This document shows positions 34,235-42,909 of a stretch of 64,000 nt of DNA, piece by piece. The notes under the pieces were generated by a model. That model was given only the letters and a program-made list of their open reading frames with translations. It did not search any database and was not told the DNA's origin. Origin of the DNA: Streptomyces sp. LHD-70 (GTDB lineage: Bacteria; Actinomycetota; Actinomycetes; Streptomycetales; Streptomycetaceae); NCBI RefSeq assembly GCF_031157275.1, contig NZ_JAVIFW010000016.1, positions 142,735 to 206,734 of the forward strand, written 5' to 3'. The translations under genes and the position numbers were made by a program. Each line of letters begins with the position of its first letter. Within the stretch, counting starts at the first letter, position 1.

Positions 34235-36064
34235 TCAGCGCTTCTCTTCGTCCACGACCTCGGCGTCCACCACATCCTCGCCCTCCGGCGACTGCTCCCG
34301 TGGCTGCTCCTGAGGCGCCGCGTACATCGCCTGCCCCATCCGCTGGGCCGCGGCGGACAGCTTGTCGGTGGCGGCGCGGAGCGTGTCGGGTGACGTGTCC
34401 GACGCGTCGAGCAGGGACTTCAGCTCGGTGAGGGCCGAGGTCACCTCCTCGCGGGTCTCGGGCGGTACGCGCTGCTCGTTCTCGTGCAGGAACCGCTCGG
34501 TCTGGTAAGCGAGTTGCTCAGCATCGTTGTGCGTCTCGGCGGCCTCGCGGCGGCGACGGTCCTCGTCCGCGTACTGCTCGGCGTCCCGCATCATGCGGTC
34601 GATGTCGTCCTTGGGGAGCGCCGATCCGCCGGTCACGGTCATCTTCTGCTCGCGCCCGGTGGCGAGGTCCTTAGCGGAGACGTGCATGATCCCGTCGGCG
34701 TCGATGTCGAACGTCACCTCGACCTGCGGCACCCCGCGCGGCGCGGGCGGCAGCCCGGTGAGGTCGAAGACGCCGAGCTTCTTGTTGTACGCGGCGATCT
34801 CCCGCTCGCCCTGGAAGACCTGGATGCCGACGGACGGCTGGTTGTCGGCGGCGGTCGTGAAGACCTCCGAACGGCGCGTGGGGATCGTGGTGTTGCGCTC
34901 GATCAGCTTCGTCATGATGCCGCCCTTGGTCTCGATGCCGAGGGACAGCGGCGTCACGTCGAGCAGCAGCACGTCCTTCACGTCGCCCCGGATCACACCC
35001 GCCTGCAGCGCCGCGCCGACCGCCACGACCTCGTCCGGGTTGACGCCCTTGTGCGGCTCCTTCCCGGTCAGCTCCTTGACGAGCTCCGTGACGGCGGGCA
35101 TGCGCGTGGAGCCGCCGACGAGGATGACGTGGTCGACGTCGGCCAGTTTGATCCCGGCGTCCTTGACGGCCTGGTGGAAGGGCGCCTTGCAGCGCTCCAG
35201 CAACTCGGCGGTCAGCTCCTGGAACTGAGGACGCGTCAGCTTCTCCTCCAGATGCAGCGGACCGGCGTCGGAAGCGGTCACGTACGGCAGGTTCACCTGC
35301 GTCTCACCGGCCGATGACAGCTCGATCTTCGCCTTCTCGGCGGCCTCGCGGAGCCGCTGCACGGCCATCTTGTCCTGGCCGAGGTCGATGCCGTTGGCGT
35401 TCTTGAACTGCCGTACGAGATGGTCGACGATCCGCTGGTCCCAGTCGTCGCCGCCGAGGTGGGTGTCGCCGTTGGTGGCCTTGACCTCGATGACGCCGTC
35501 GCCGATCTCCAGGAGCGAGACGTCGAAGGTGCCGCCGCCGAGGTCGAAGACCAGCACCGTCTGCTCGTCACCCCGGTCGAGGCCGTACGCGAGGGCGGCG
35601 GACGTGGGCTCGTTGATGATCCGCAGGACGTTGAGTCCGGCGATCTCCCCGGCCTCCTTGGTGGCCTGGCGCTGGTGGTCGTCGAAGTAGGCAGGCACGG
35701 TGACGACGGCGTCGGTGACGTTCTCGCCCAGGTACGCCTCGGCGTCCCGCTTCAGCTTCTGCAGCACGCGCGCCGACAGCTCCTGCGGGGTGAACCGGTT
35801 GCCGTCGACCGCGCCCTGCTGCGGGAAGCGCCAGTCCGCCTCGCCCATGTGGCGTTTCATGGAGCGTGCCGTGCGCTCCACGTTGGTCACGGCCTGCCGC
35901 TTGGCGACCTCGCCGACCAGAACGTCACCGTTCTTCGCGAAGGCCACGACCGAGGGAGTGGTGCGCGCGCCCTCGGCATTGGCGACGACGGTGGGCTCAC
36001 CGCCTTCGAGGACCGCGACCACGCTGTTCGTCGTACCGAGATCGATCCCGACCGCACGTGCCAT
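34235..36064 (-). CDS. Second Hsp70 chaperone (DnaK paralogue)
   Basis: 609 residues, complete Hsp70. Nucleotide-binding motifs are GIDLGTTNSVVAVLE, VFDLGGGTFDVSLLEIGDG and VILVGGSTRMPAV; the linker DVLLLDVTPLSLGIETKGG joins the substrate domain; the acidic tail ends EDVVDAEVVDEEKR. No grpE, dnaJ or hspR is adjacent, so it is a stand-alone DnaK rather than the classical operon. GGAAGGGG precedes the ATG. An HspR HAIR-like element lies in its promoter (36118-36138), suggesting heat-shock control. It ends 3 bp from narI. Confidence 0.95.
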   Translation of the reverse strand: MARAVGIDLGTTNSVVAVLEGGEPTVVANAEGARTTPSVVAFAKNGDVLVGEVAKRQAVTNVERTARSMKRHMGEADWRFPQQGAVDGNRFTPQELSARVLQKLKRDAEAYLGENVTDAVVTVPAYFDDHQRQATKEAGEIAGLNVLRIINEPTSAALAYGLDRGDEQTVLVFDLGGGTFDVSLLEIGDGVIEVKATNGDTHLGGDDWDQRIVDHLVRQFKNANGIDLGQDKMAVQRLREAAEKAKIELSSAGETQVNLPYVTASDAGPLHLEEKLTRPQFQELTAELLERCKAPFHQAVKDAGIKLADVDHVILVGGSTRMPAVTELVKELTGKEPHKGVNPDEVVAVGAALQAGVIRGDVKDVLLLDVTPLSLGIETKGGIMTKLIERNTTIPTRRSEVFTTAADNQPSVGIQVFQGEREIAAYNKKLGVFDLTGLPPAPRGVPQVEVTFDIDADGIMHVSAKDLATGREQKMTVTGGSALPKDDIDRMMRDAEQYADEDRRRREAAETHNDAEQLAYQTERFLHENEQRVPPETREEVTSALTELKSLLDASDTSPDTLRAATDKLSAAAQRMGQAMYAAPQEQPREQSPEGEDVVDAEVVDEEKR

Positions 36065-36117
36065 GTCCGTCCCCTTCCGGGCCCCGCATCGCTCGCTTCT
36101 CTCCCTCCAGCACAAAA

Positions 36118-36138
36118 CTTGAGTGCCGTTATGTCAAT
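36118..36138. promoter_or_regulatory. HAIR-like HspR site overlapping the dnaK-paralogue promoter
   Basis: CTTGAGT-N7-TGTCAAT, compared with the HAIR consensus CTTGAGT-N7-ACTCAAG: one half perfect, the other 3-4 of 7. On the minus strand TTGACA (36132-36137) is a good -35 and TGTGCT follows after 17 bp, placing the intact half-site between -35 and -10. Confidence 0.5.
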
Positions 36139-36179
36139 GCCCCGATCCGGCGACGTATGCGAGCGCCCCGGACACGCCG

Positions 36180-36216
36180 CTGCCGCCGCCCGGACACGTG
36201 CACCGGACGGCGGCAG
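36180..36216 (-). terminator. Stem-loop downstream of the osmC-like gene
   Basis: 14-nt arms (36180-36193, 36203-36216) with one mismatch and a 9-nt loop, 21 bp beyond the end of the minus-strand OsmC gene and upstream of the dnaK promoter. Confidence 0.65.
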
Positions 36217-36237
36217 GGATACGAGGGGTGCGGCGGC

Positions 36238-36675
36238 TCAGGGGGCGGGGGCGGCGAGGGTGGCCCGGAGCGCGATGTCCGTGCCGGTGAGCGCCTGGCT
36301 GACCGGGCAGTTCTTCTTGGCGTCCTCGGCGGCCTTGACGAACCCGGCCTCGTCGAGTCCGGGTACGGCGCCCTCGACGATCAGCAGGATGCCGGTGATG
36401 CCCTCACCCGGCTGGAACGTGACCTCGGCCTGCGTGACGAGCTTGGTGGGCGGCGTCCCGGCCTTCGCCAGCCCGCCGGAGAGTGCCATCGAGAAGCAGC
36501 TGGAGTGGGCGGCGGCGATCAGCTCCTCGGGGCTGGTCTTCCCGTTCGGCTCCTCGGCACGGGAGGGCCAGGACACCGGGTACTGCCCGATCCCGGACGA
36601 GTCGAGCGCGACCTTGCCGGAGCCCTCCAGCAGGTTGCCTTCCCAGACGGTGTGCGCGGTGCGCATCGTGGCCAC
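36238..36675 (-). CDS. OsmC/Ohr-family peroxiredoxin
   Basis: 145 residues. The two redox cysteines are visible: Cys60 in ELIAAAHSSCFSMAL and Cys122 in NCPVSQAL. They reduce organic hydroperoxides through thiol chemistry. The GTG at 36675 has AGGAAGGA upstream and is preferred over the ATG three codons later. It is a single-gene unit beside the stress chaperone. Confidence 0.92.
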   Translation of the reverse strand: MATMRTAHTVWEGNLLEGSGKVALDSSGIGQYPVSWPSRAEEPNGKTSPEELIAAAHSSCFSMALSGGLAKAGTPPTKLVTQAEVTFQPGEGITGILLIVEGAVPGLDEAGFVKAAEDAKKNCPVSQALTGTDIALRATLAAPAP

Positions 36676-36784
36676 GACGGTTCCTTCCTGTACGGACGGT
36701 GCGAGCGCTGCGTAAGCGCCTCTCCCATCCGACCACACGGGACGCCTCGGGACACTCCGCACGAACAGGACACGCCCCCGCCGG

Positions 36785-37330
36785 TCAACCCTTGGCGCGC
36801 CGCAGCCGGGCCGCGAGGTGGTGTTGGAGGGGCCGGCCGACCGCCGCCATGTCGTGCACGAACGTGAGGGTGTCGGGGGCGGTCAGGGTGTAGCGGCGGC
36901 GGGTGGCCTCGACGTGCTTGGCCGTGGGGGTGGTCGCCACCTGGTGCGTGGCGAGGTCGACCGCGCCTTCGGCGGCCTGGCCGACCGCGATCTCCGCGAT
37001 GCCGGTGGGCTGCGTGATCAGCGCCTCGACGCGCCCGTCCGGCTGCAGCCGCCACCAGCCGCTCTCCCGGGCGGCCGGGCGCAGCGGCACATCGTCCTCG
37101 CCGAGCAGCCAGGCCCGTGCCTCGTACCGGAGGAACGGGCGGCCGTCGTGGCTGAACCGCACCTCCTGCGCGTACGCGAAGTCCCCGTCGAGCGTCGGGT
37201 ACTCGCCCTCCCCGCGCCCCCGCCACTCCCCAAGGAGACCGAGCACGGGCGTGAGGAGGGGGTGCGGGGCGGGCGTTCCGTCGGCTTCGAGGCTTTCGGC
37301 GTACGGGTACTCCGGGGCGGGTTCGAACAC
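36785..37330 (-). CDS. FABP-family / nitrobindin-type haem-binding beta-barrel protein
   Basis: 181 residues of the THAP4/nitrobindin group. The lead motif LGLLGEWRGRGEGEYPT matches the family, WWRLQPDGRVEALITQPTGI forms the barrel, and a C-terminal LQHHLAARLRR provides the expected proximal His region. Members bind ferric haem and isomerise peroxynitrite. The gene lies close to the OsmC and nitrate reductase genes, so a nitrosative-stress role is plausible, though the proximity may be chance. Confidence 0.85.
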   Translation of the reverse strand: MFEPAPEYPYAESLEADGTPAPHPLLTPVLGLLGEWRGRGEGEYPTLDGDFAYAQEVRFSHDGRPFLRYEARAWLLGEDDVPLRPAARESGWWRLQPDGRVEALITQPTGIAEIAVGQAAEGAVDLATHQVATTPTAKHVEATRRRYTLTAPDTLTFVHDMAAVGRPLQHHLAARLRRAKG

Positions 37331-37378
37331 GGGGCTGCACTCCTGGGGTTCGTCGGGCGGCGGCTGGTCGGGGGAAGC

Positions 37379-38062
37379 CTAGGCCGACCTGGACTCTGCC
37401 TGGACCTGTTCCGTACGGCGGCGGTGCCCCTCGTGGTCGGCGCTGCCCACGTACCCGGGCGCGCGCTCGAACTCGCCGAGCCACAGGTCCGTGGGGGCGT
37501 GCTGCCGTGCCGCTGCGACCAGGGTGTCCGTGAACTCGCCCTTGGCGGCGGAGATCTGGTAGCGCAGCCGCTGCAGATCCGGCCGCAGCGGCTCCTCGTC
37601 CCTGACCAGGAACCAGAGGTCCGGGGCGTCCCGGTCGATCTCGCCGCGCGGGCACAGTTCGAGGGACGTGACCGACGGCTCCCGCTCGTCGGCGGGGCTC
37701 CACTGCACGGCTACCGCCTCGAGGTCGGCCCAGGCGATGATGCCGCGTCCGCCGCGGCTGTTGTGCAGCGCGAGCCCCTCGCCGTCGACACGGATGAAGC
37801 TGCGCATCCGCTTGCGGGCGAGGCGGACGAGGTGGACGCCCGGCCAGCCGAGCATGGCGGAGAAGAACAGACCTGACAGCCACAGAGGGCCGGAGCGTTC
37901 TCCGATGACCCCGGTCGCGGCCGCCACGCACAAGACGGCGATGACCACGGCGATGGCGACCAGGCAGCTCCCGTAGATCACCGCCCCGCGCACGTGTTTC
38001 GAGCGGTTCCGGACGAGAGTGGCCGTCGGCGCGGAGCCGGGCTGTGGGGGTGACGTGGACAT
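37379..38062 (-). CDS. Two-TM membrane protein with cytoplasmic PH-like C-terminus
   Basis: 227 residues. Helices at about 28-50 and 60-78 are followed by a soluble domain (FIRVDGEGLALHNSRGGRGI, IAWADLEAVAVQWSP) of the bacterial PH-like pattern, and a charged C-terminal tail (HEGHRRRTEQVQ). I cannot assign a function. The ATG lies at the end of a short intergenic gap before another small membrane-protein gene. Confidence 0.8.
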   Translation of the reverse strand: MSTSPPQPGSAPTATLVRNRSKHVRGAVIYGSCLVAIAVVIAVLCVAAATGVIGERSGPLWLSGLFFSAMLGWPGVHLVRLARKRMRSFIRVDGEGLALHNSRGGRGIIAWADLEAVAVQWSPADEREPSVTSLELCPRGEIDRDAPDLWFLVRDEEPLRPDLQRLRYQISAAKGEFTDTLVAAARQHAPTDLWLGEFERAPGYVGSADHEGHRRRTEQVQAESRSA

Positions 38063-38083
38063 GGCGGGAAGCCTACGGGCGCC

Positions 38084-38401
38084 CTAACCGGGCAGTGCCA
38101 CGGCGACCGTGCTGAGCACCATCGTGATCACGGGCACGATCCGGCAGCCTCGGGCCAGCCGACGGTGCCCCAGGCGCAGGGCGTTGAGCAGGACGAACAT
38201 TCCGCCGTAGACGGCGAGCGCGTTGATCCCCGTGAGCCACAGGAAGCGGTGTTGCACGACCGAGGCGGACACGAGGAGCGCGGAGCCGAGGGCGCCGACG
38301 ATCCAGAGGGCCAGCTCCCCTTGACTGAACGGAGTGCCGGTCCGCCGCTCCCCCGCAGCCGACGTCGTAGGCGAATCCTGCGGGCTGGTCTTCCGGGACA
38401 A
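38084..38401 (-). CDS. Small membrane protein, three hydrophobic segments
   Basis: 105 residues from a TTG start with AGGAG five bases upstream. A polar Ser/Thr-rich N-terminus (MSRKTSPQDSPTTSAAGERR) precedes three hydrophobic stretches (about 30-48, 53-72, 85-103). No family recognised. It lies 21 bp upstream of the PH-like membrane protein, probably in the same transcript. Confidence 0.7.
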   Translation of the reverse strand: MSRKTSPQDSPTTSAAGERRTGTPFSQGELALWIVGALGSALLVSASVVQHRFLWLTGINALAVYGGMFVLLNALRLGHRRLARGCRIVPVITMVLSTVAVALPG

Positions 38402-38483
38402 GGGTGCTCCTGAGTTCGGCGCGGGCGGCGGGACCGTACGACCCTAGGCGGCCTTCGTACGAGCCCCGCAACCGGCCCTGTGC

Positions 38484-39905
38484 TCAGGTCTCTTGGGCCC
38501 GCTCCGCCTTCTTCTTGCGGGCCGACATCACCGCGTACACCACAACGCCGATGAAGAGGAAGATCACGCCCTGGTAGACCGCCGCGTAGCCCGCGCCGCC
38601 GACCAGCCACAGGGAGAAGCCGCAGGCGATCGCGGAGACGACCGAGTCGCGGATGAGGCGGGAGCGGTGGACGCGGTCGCGCCGGCCGGAGATCAGGTAG
38701 TAGATCTGGGCGGCGGTGGCGAGGAGGTAGGGGACGGTGGCCATGAAGGTCGTGACGGTGACGAGGAGCGTGAAGACCTCCGCGTCGCCGTTGCCGCCGC
38801 CGGAGGCGTAGTTGTAGACCGTGAGCAGCGAGGCGAGGATGACCGTGATCACCACACCGGCCGTGGGGACGCCGCGCTGCTTCTTCAGGAAGACGGTCGG
38901 GAACAGGCCGTCCTTGGCCGCCGCGAACGGGGCCTGGGCGCTCAGCAGCGTCCAGCCGTTGAGTGCGCCGAGGATGGAGATCACCGCGGCGACGGCGACG
39001 AGCGTGCCGCCCCAGGTGCCGCCGAACATCGCGTTCACGGCGTCGGAGAACGGGGCCTCGCTGGCGATGAGCCGCTCGTGCGGGACGGTGCCGAAGACGG
39101 CGAGCGTGCCGAGCAGGTACACGAATGCGGCGCCGAGCACGCCGAGGATGGTGGCGCGGCCGACGTTGCGCCGGGGGTCGCGCACCTCACCGGCGCTGAC
39201 GGCGGCGGACTCCACGCCGAGGTAGCTGAAGAGCAGCAGCGCAGCCGCGGCCGAGACGGCGCCGACGGGGCTCGCGTCCGGGTCGGCCTGGAACGGCCCG
39301 AGGTTGTCGGCGTCGAAGAAGAACAGACCGCCGACGGCGACGAGCAGCAGCGGCGCGAACTTCAGTACGGTCGCGACGAGTTGGACCGCGCCGACGTACC
39401 GCGTGCCCGCGAGGTTGGCGAGTCCGGGCAGCCACTGGACGACGAGCGCGGCCAGGCACATCGTCCACCAGTGGCCGTCGAGGTCGATCAGCAGGTTGAG
39501 GTAGCCGACGGCGCCCACGGCGAGCGCGGCGTTGGAGACCCAGGAGGTGATCCAGTACGACCAGGCCGCGAGGAATCCGGCGAAGTCACCGAAGGCCTCG
39601 CGGGCGTAGACGTACGGGCCGCCGGTGCGCGGGTCGCGCTGCGCGAGCCGGCCGAAGACCAGGGCCAGGGCGATCGCGCCGAGCGTGAGCACCACGAAGG
39701 CGACGAGGCTGATGGTGCCGTAGGCGGCGACGTCGTGCGGGAGGCGGAAGATGCCGCCGCCGATGATGTTGCCCATGACCAGGCAGGTGGCGATGGGGAG
39801 TCCGAAGCGGCGGGCGTGCTTGCCCAGTTCGCCGCGCTGCTCGATGGCAGCGGCCTCGCCTCGGTCTGCCGGAGCCGGCGTCGATGCGGGTCCGGTGTCG
39901 TGCAT
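38484..39905 (-). CDS. APC-family amino acid permease
   Basis: 473 residues, 12 TM helices. The TM1 signature GNIIGGGIFRLPHDVAAYG and the TM3 block GRLAQRDPRTGGPYVYAREAFGDF match basic amino-acid/polyamine antiporters of the AdiC/ArcD type (APA group). It would take up or exchange an amino acid. The ATG is well placed before a short polar N-terminus, and the gene is not linked to a decarboxylase, so substrate identity is open. Confidence 0.9.
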   Translation of the reverse strand: MHDTGPASTPAPADRGEAAAIEQRGELGKHARRFGLPIATCLVMGNIIGGGIFRLPHDVAAYGTISLVAFVVLTLGAIALALVFGRLAQRDPRTGGPYVYAREAFGDFAGFLAAWSYWITSWVSNAALAVGAVGYLNLLIDLDGHWWTMCLAALVVQWLPGLANLAGTRYVGAVQLVATVLKFAPLLLVAVGGLFFFDADNLGPFQADPDASPVGAVSAAAALLLFSYLGVESAAVSAGEVRDPRRNVGRATILGVLGAAFVYLLGTLAVFGTVPHERLIASEAPFSDAVNAMFGGTWGGTLVAVAAVISILGALNGWTLLSAQAPFAAAKDGLFPTVFLKKQRGVPTAGVVITVILASLLTVYNYASGGGNGDAEVFTLLVTVTTFMATVPYLLATAAQIYYLISGRRDRVHRSRLIRDSVVSAIACGFSLWLVGGAGYAAVYQGVIFLFIGVVVYAVMSARKKKAERAQET

Positions 39906-39988
39906 GGGGTGGTGCGCCTCTCGTCGTGCTGGGGGCCCGGGATCGCCGGGCGACGGCTATGGTCGGGCACGTTGAACGCTGCACCAAA

Positions 39989-42202
39989 TCAGTGGGTTTT
40001 GTCCTCCACGGCGTGGTCGCCGGCCGCAAAATGTTCTTCCACGGGTTCGGCCGGGCGCGGATTCTCCGTACCCCCGGGCACCCCGCCCAGAGGCACCTGC
40101 GGTCCGTCCGCCGCTTCCCGCAGCCAGCGGCGAAGGACCCGGTGCACCTGCTCGGCGCCGACCAGCTCCGCCCCGTCCCCGACCGGCGGCGAGAGCGTGT
40201 ACGGGGAGAGCAGGAAGGGCCGGCCCTGGGCGCCACCGAGACCCCCGTGCGAGCCGATCTGCTCCTCGAAGGCCAGCACCTCCCCGTCGCCGGAGCCCTC
40301 GCCGGACGGCTCGTACGAGGAGTTGACCATGATGTCCGCGACGTGCGGGAAGCCGTCCGTGCGGCGTACGGCCGCGACCGCCGCCGGGCCGAACTCCCGC
40401 AGGGGCTCGGGGAGTTGGGCCGGATCCGGGTCGTCGGAGAGCTCGTCGAGGCGGATCTCCGCGCCGCGCGCGCCGAGCACCAGCGGGCCGTGCTCCTCGC
40501 TGCGGACCAGCAGGAAGCCGATGCCCGGGTGGTTGGCGAGGGTGGGCAGGAGCGCGGGGTGGCGGCGGTCGATCTGCTCACGGGTCATCCGGCCGCGCAC
40601 GTCGGGGAAGGAGACCAGGCCGAGGTTGCCGGAGGCCAGGACGACGGGCTCACGGCGCTTCGCGGGCCTGCGCTGCTCGCCGCCCTCCTCCACCGGCCGG
40701 TGCAGCGCGGCGAGCACCGCGGCGCGCGCCTCCGCGCCGCTGCGGGTGCGCCGGGCGCGGCGCGGCACGGGCAGCCCGCAGCCGGCCCGCACCAGGTCGC
40801 CGAGGGTCAGCCCGTAGCGGGCGCGGAACGTCTCGCCCGGGCTCTGGCCGTGGTCGGACAGGAGCACGATGCGGTACTGGCGCGGCGCGTGCTCGGCGAC
40901 CTTGGCGAGCAGCGCGAGCGAGCGGTCGAGGCGGACCAGGACCTGCTCGGCGTCCCGGCTGCGCGGCCCGGAGTGGTGCGCCACCTCGTCGTACGCCACC
41001 AGGTCCGCGTAGACGGCGCTGCGTCCGGCGAGCATGTCCCCTATCACCGCGGCGACGACGACGTCCCGTTCGACGACGGTCGCGAAGGCCCGGATGAACG
41101 GGTAGAGGCCGCCGCGGCTCACCCGGGGGCGGGTGCGGCGCAGCCGGGCGCGGGTCGACTGGGCGATCTCGCGGATCACCTCGGCGACGAAGGACATGGC
41201 GGTGCGGACGGCGTTCGCCGGGTCGGAGAAGTACGCGAAGTACCCGGCGCGGGACCGGTTGGCGCGGCCCCGGCGGGCGGCGACCGAGAGGACCAGGGCG
41301 AGCTGGTCGGCTCCGCCGCTGAAGAGGTTGCCGCGGCTGGCGCCGTCGACGGTGAGCAGGCCCGCGTCGCCGGTGCGGGCGACGGCGCGGCGCTGCAGTT
41401 CGGCGGCGCTCGCGGGCCGGTTGCAGACCACCACCTCGCCGTGCTCCTTCTCGAACCAGCGGAAGGCGGGCACGTCGTGGTTGCTGCCGTGCAGGATGCC
41501 GAGCTGGCTGGCGCCGGTCTGGCTGGACCAGTCGGTGCGCCAGGGGGTGAGGCGGTGGCTGGGGGGCTCTCCTGGGCGTTCGGCGAGCAGGGCCGCGACG
41601 GTCGGCATCAGGCCCTCGGCGACGGCGTCCCGCAGCACGTCGTGGCCGACTCCGTCCAGTTGCAGGAAGACGGTGGCGGGGGTGCGTGGCCCGGCGACCG
41701 CGACGGCCCGGCGGCGGCGCCGGTCGGCGAGGCGGTAGAGCCTGCGGCGGTACGCGGTGTCGTCGCGGACGGCGAGCGCGGTGGACGTCGCCGAGGCCAC
41801 AGCGGACATCACGGCGGCCACGACCACGGCGGTCTGCGGGTCGGACTCGCCGCGCCCGTCCGGGATCAGGCTGAGCGCGACGAGCAGCAGCGAGCCGTTG
41901 AGGAAGAACACCAGCAGGCCGAGGACCAGGGCGGGCACGAGCAGCAGCGCGCGGACGACGAGCGGCCACACAAGGGCGGTCAGCAGACCGAAGACTCCGG
42001 CGCCGATGGCCGCGGTGATGCCGATCCGGGTGGCGCTGTCGCCGCTCTCGGACTGCAGCCGGAACTCCGGCAGGAGCCCGGCGAGGACCAGCATCGTGAC
42101 GGTACTGACCGCCCAGACGGCGCCGATCCGCCACACGGCCCGCCCGGTCTGGCGCCACTTGCTGTCGGCCACGTCCACCTCACGTTCCGGTGCCCGGGAC
42201 AC
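39989..42202 (-). CDS. Membrane-anchored alkaline-phosphatase-superfamily protein with N-terminal holin-like helices
   Basis: 737 residues. Four hydrophobic helices (about residues 24-150) resemble the phage-holin superfamily IV/DUF-type membrane module. The rest is a nucleotide pyrophosphatase/phosphodiesterase domain with metal-site motifs VFLQLDGVGHD, DWSSQTGASQLGILHGSN, LVAYDEVAHHSGP and VLLSDHGQSPG. It probably hydrolyses a phosphoester at the membrane. GTG 42202 starts this frame; an internal GTG at 42172 has GAGG nearby and is a good alternative. Family A repeat lies just upstream. Confidence 0.85.
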   Translation of the reverse strand: MSRAPEREVDVADSKWRQTGRAVWRIGAVWAVSTVTMLVLAGLLPEFRLQSESGDSATRIGITAAIGAGVFGLLTALVWPLVVRALLLVPALVLGLLVFFLNGSLLLVALSLIPDGRGESDPQTAVVVAAVMSAVASATSTALAVRDDTAYRRRLYRLADRRRRRAVAVAGPRTPATVFLQLDGVGHDVLRDAVAEGLMPTVAALLAERPGEPPSHRLTPWRTDWSSQTGASQLGILHGSNHDVPAFRWFEKEHGEVVVCNRPASAAELQRRAVARTGDAGLLTVDGASRGNLFSGGADQLALVLSVAARRGRANRSRAGYFAYFSDPANAVRTAMSFVAEVIREIAQSTRARLRRTRPRVSRGGLYPFIRAFATVVERDVVVAAVIGDMLAGRSAVYADLVAYDEVAHHSGPRSRDAEQVLVRLDRSLALLAKVAEHAPRQYRIVLLSDHGQSPGETFRARYGLTLGDLVRAGCGLPVPRRARRTRSGAEARAAVLAALHRPVEEGGEQRRPAKRREPVVLASGNLGLVSFPDVRGRMTREQIDRRHPALLPTLANHPGIGFLLVRSEEHGPLVLGARGAEIRLDELSDDPDPAQLPEPLREFGPAAVAAVRRTDGFPHVADIMVNSSYEPSGEGSGDGEVLAFEEQIGSHGGLGGAQGRPFLLSPYTLSPPVGDGAELVGAEQVHRVLRRWLREAADGPQVPLGGVPGGTENPRPAEPVEEHFAAGDHAVEDKTH

Positions 42203-42236
42203 TCGGGCCGGGCCCGGTCCCAGCGTGCCACGGGGT

Positions 42237-42298
42237 CGCCGGAGGGGCTGATTTTCAGCCCCTCCGGCGCTTGAGGAGGCCCGTCCGGCAGGACCGGA
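42237..42298. repeat. Family A palindromic repeat (short copy 5)
   Basis: 15-bp arms (42237-42251, 42255-42269), then GAGGCCCGTCCGGCAGGAC. It occupies the whole space between the phosphatase gene start region and the stop codon of the resolvase-like gene, which begins one base later. Confidence 0.88.
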
Positions 42299-42703
42299 TC
42301 AGCAGCCGTCGTACCCCGCCGTCGGCATCGAGAGACGGCGATGCACCCGGGCCTTCATCTCCGCGTCGTACGACGGTTCGTCGAGGCCCGCCGTCTCCAG
42401 GCGCACCCCGCGCCGTACGCACTCCCGCGTGAAGTCGTCCGCGCAGGCGAGGGCGCGCTCCAGGACGCGGCGGCTCGGGGTCACGAACAGGTCGACGAGG
42501 CCCGCCTCCACGTCCGCCCAGAGGCTGAGGTGGTCGGTGCGCAGCCGGTGCACGAGCAGTTCACGTGTCACCACGTAGCCGCGGTCCGCGGCCCAGCGGG
42601 CGCACATGGCGTACTGGCTGCGGGAGTCCACGAGGAACGGGTCCCGGTCCAGCTCCTCCAGCGGGGTCAGGCTGGCGATGGCCGCCACCCTCAGCTCACC
42701 CAT
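42299..42703 (-). CDS. Resolvase-fold-like small protein, function unknown
   Basis: 134 residues. The central part (QYAMCARWAADRGYVVTREL, then LWADVEAGLVDLFVTPSRRVLERAL) resembles the N-terminal nucleotide-binding fold of serine recombinases, where QLx3CxxxAxxxGx precedes the catalytic core. The catalytic Ser-Arg motif at the extreme N-terminus is replaced by VAAIASLTPLEELDRD, and there is no DNA-binding tail. It is probably a domesticated, non-catalytic relative. It starts just before a long inverted repeat (42741-42863). Confidence 0.6.
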   Translation of the reverse strand: MGELRVAAIASLTPLEELDRDPFLVDSRSQYAMCARWAADRGYVVTRELLVHRLRTDHLSLWADVEAGLVDLFVTPSRRVLERALACADDFTRECVRRGVRLETAGLDEPSYDAEMKARVHRRLSMPTAGYDGC

Positions 42704-42740
42704 GCCGTCCCCCTGTCCCTGATGTCCGCCGACCCTACTA

Positions 42741-42863
42741 CCAGGACCTGCCGTTCGGACCTTGCCGGGGGCGCGGGGGCTGGCACGCGCATCTGCCCCC
42801 GCTCAACCCAACCGGCAGGTGACCGCCGACCGGGTCCGGCCAGATCCGAACGGCAGGCCCTGG
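42741..42863. repeat. Long inverted repeat between divergent genes
   Basis: 28-nt arms at 42741-42768 and 42836-42863 match at 25 of 28 positions (core CCTGCCGTTCGGA), separated by 67 nt. It lies in the 206-bp divergent region between the resolvase-like gene and the MBL-fold gene. It may be a paired operator, one arm per promoter, or a mobile-element trace. Confidence 0.8.
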
Positions 42864-42909
42864 CCGTACGCTCGGAGCAGTGCCGTGCAAGCGCGGAAGG
42901 AGGGCGTAC

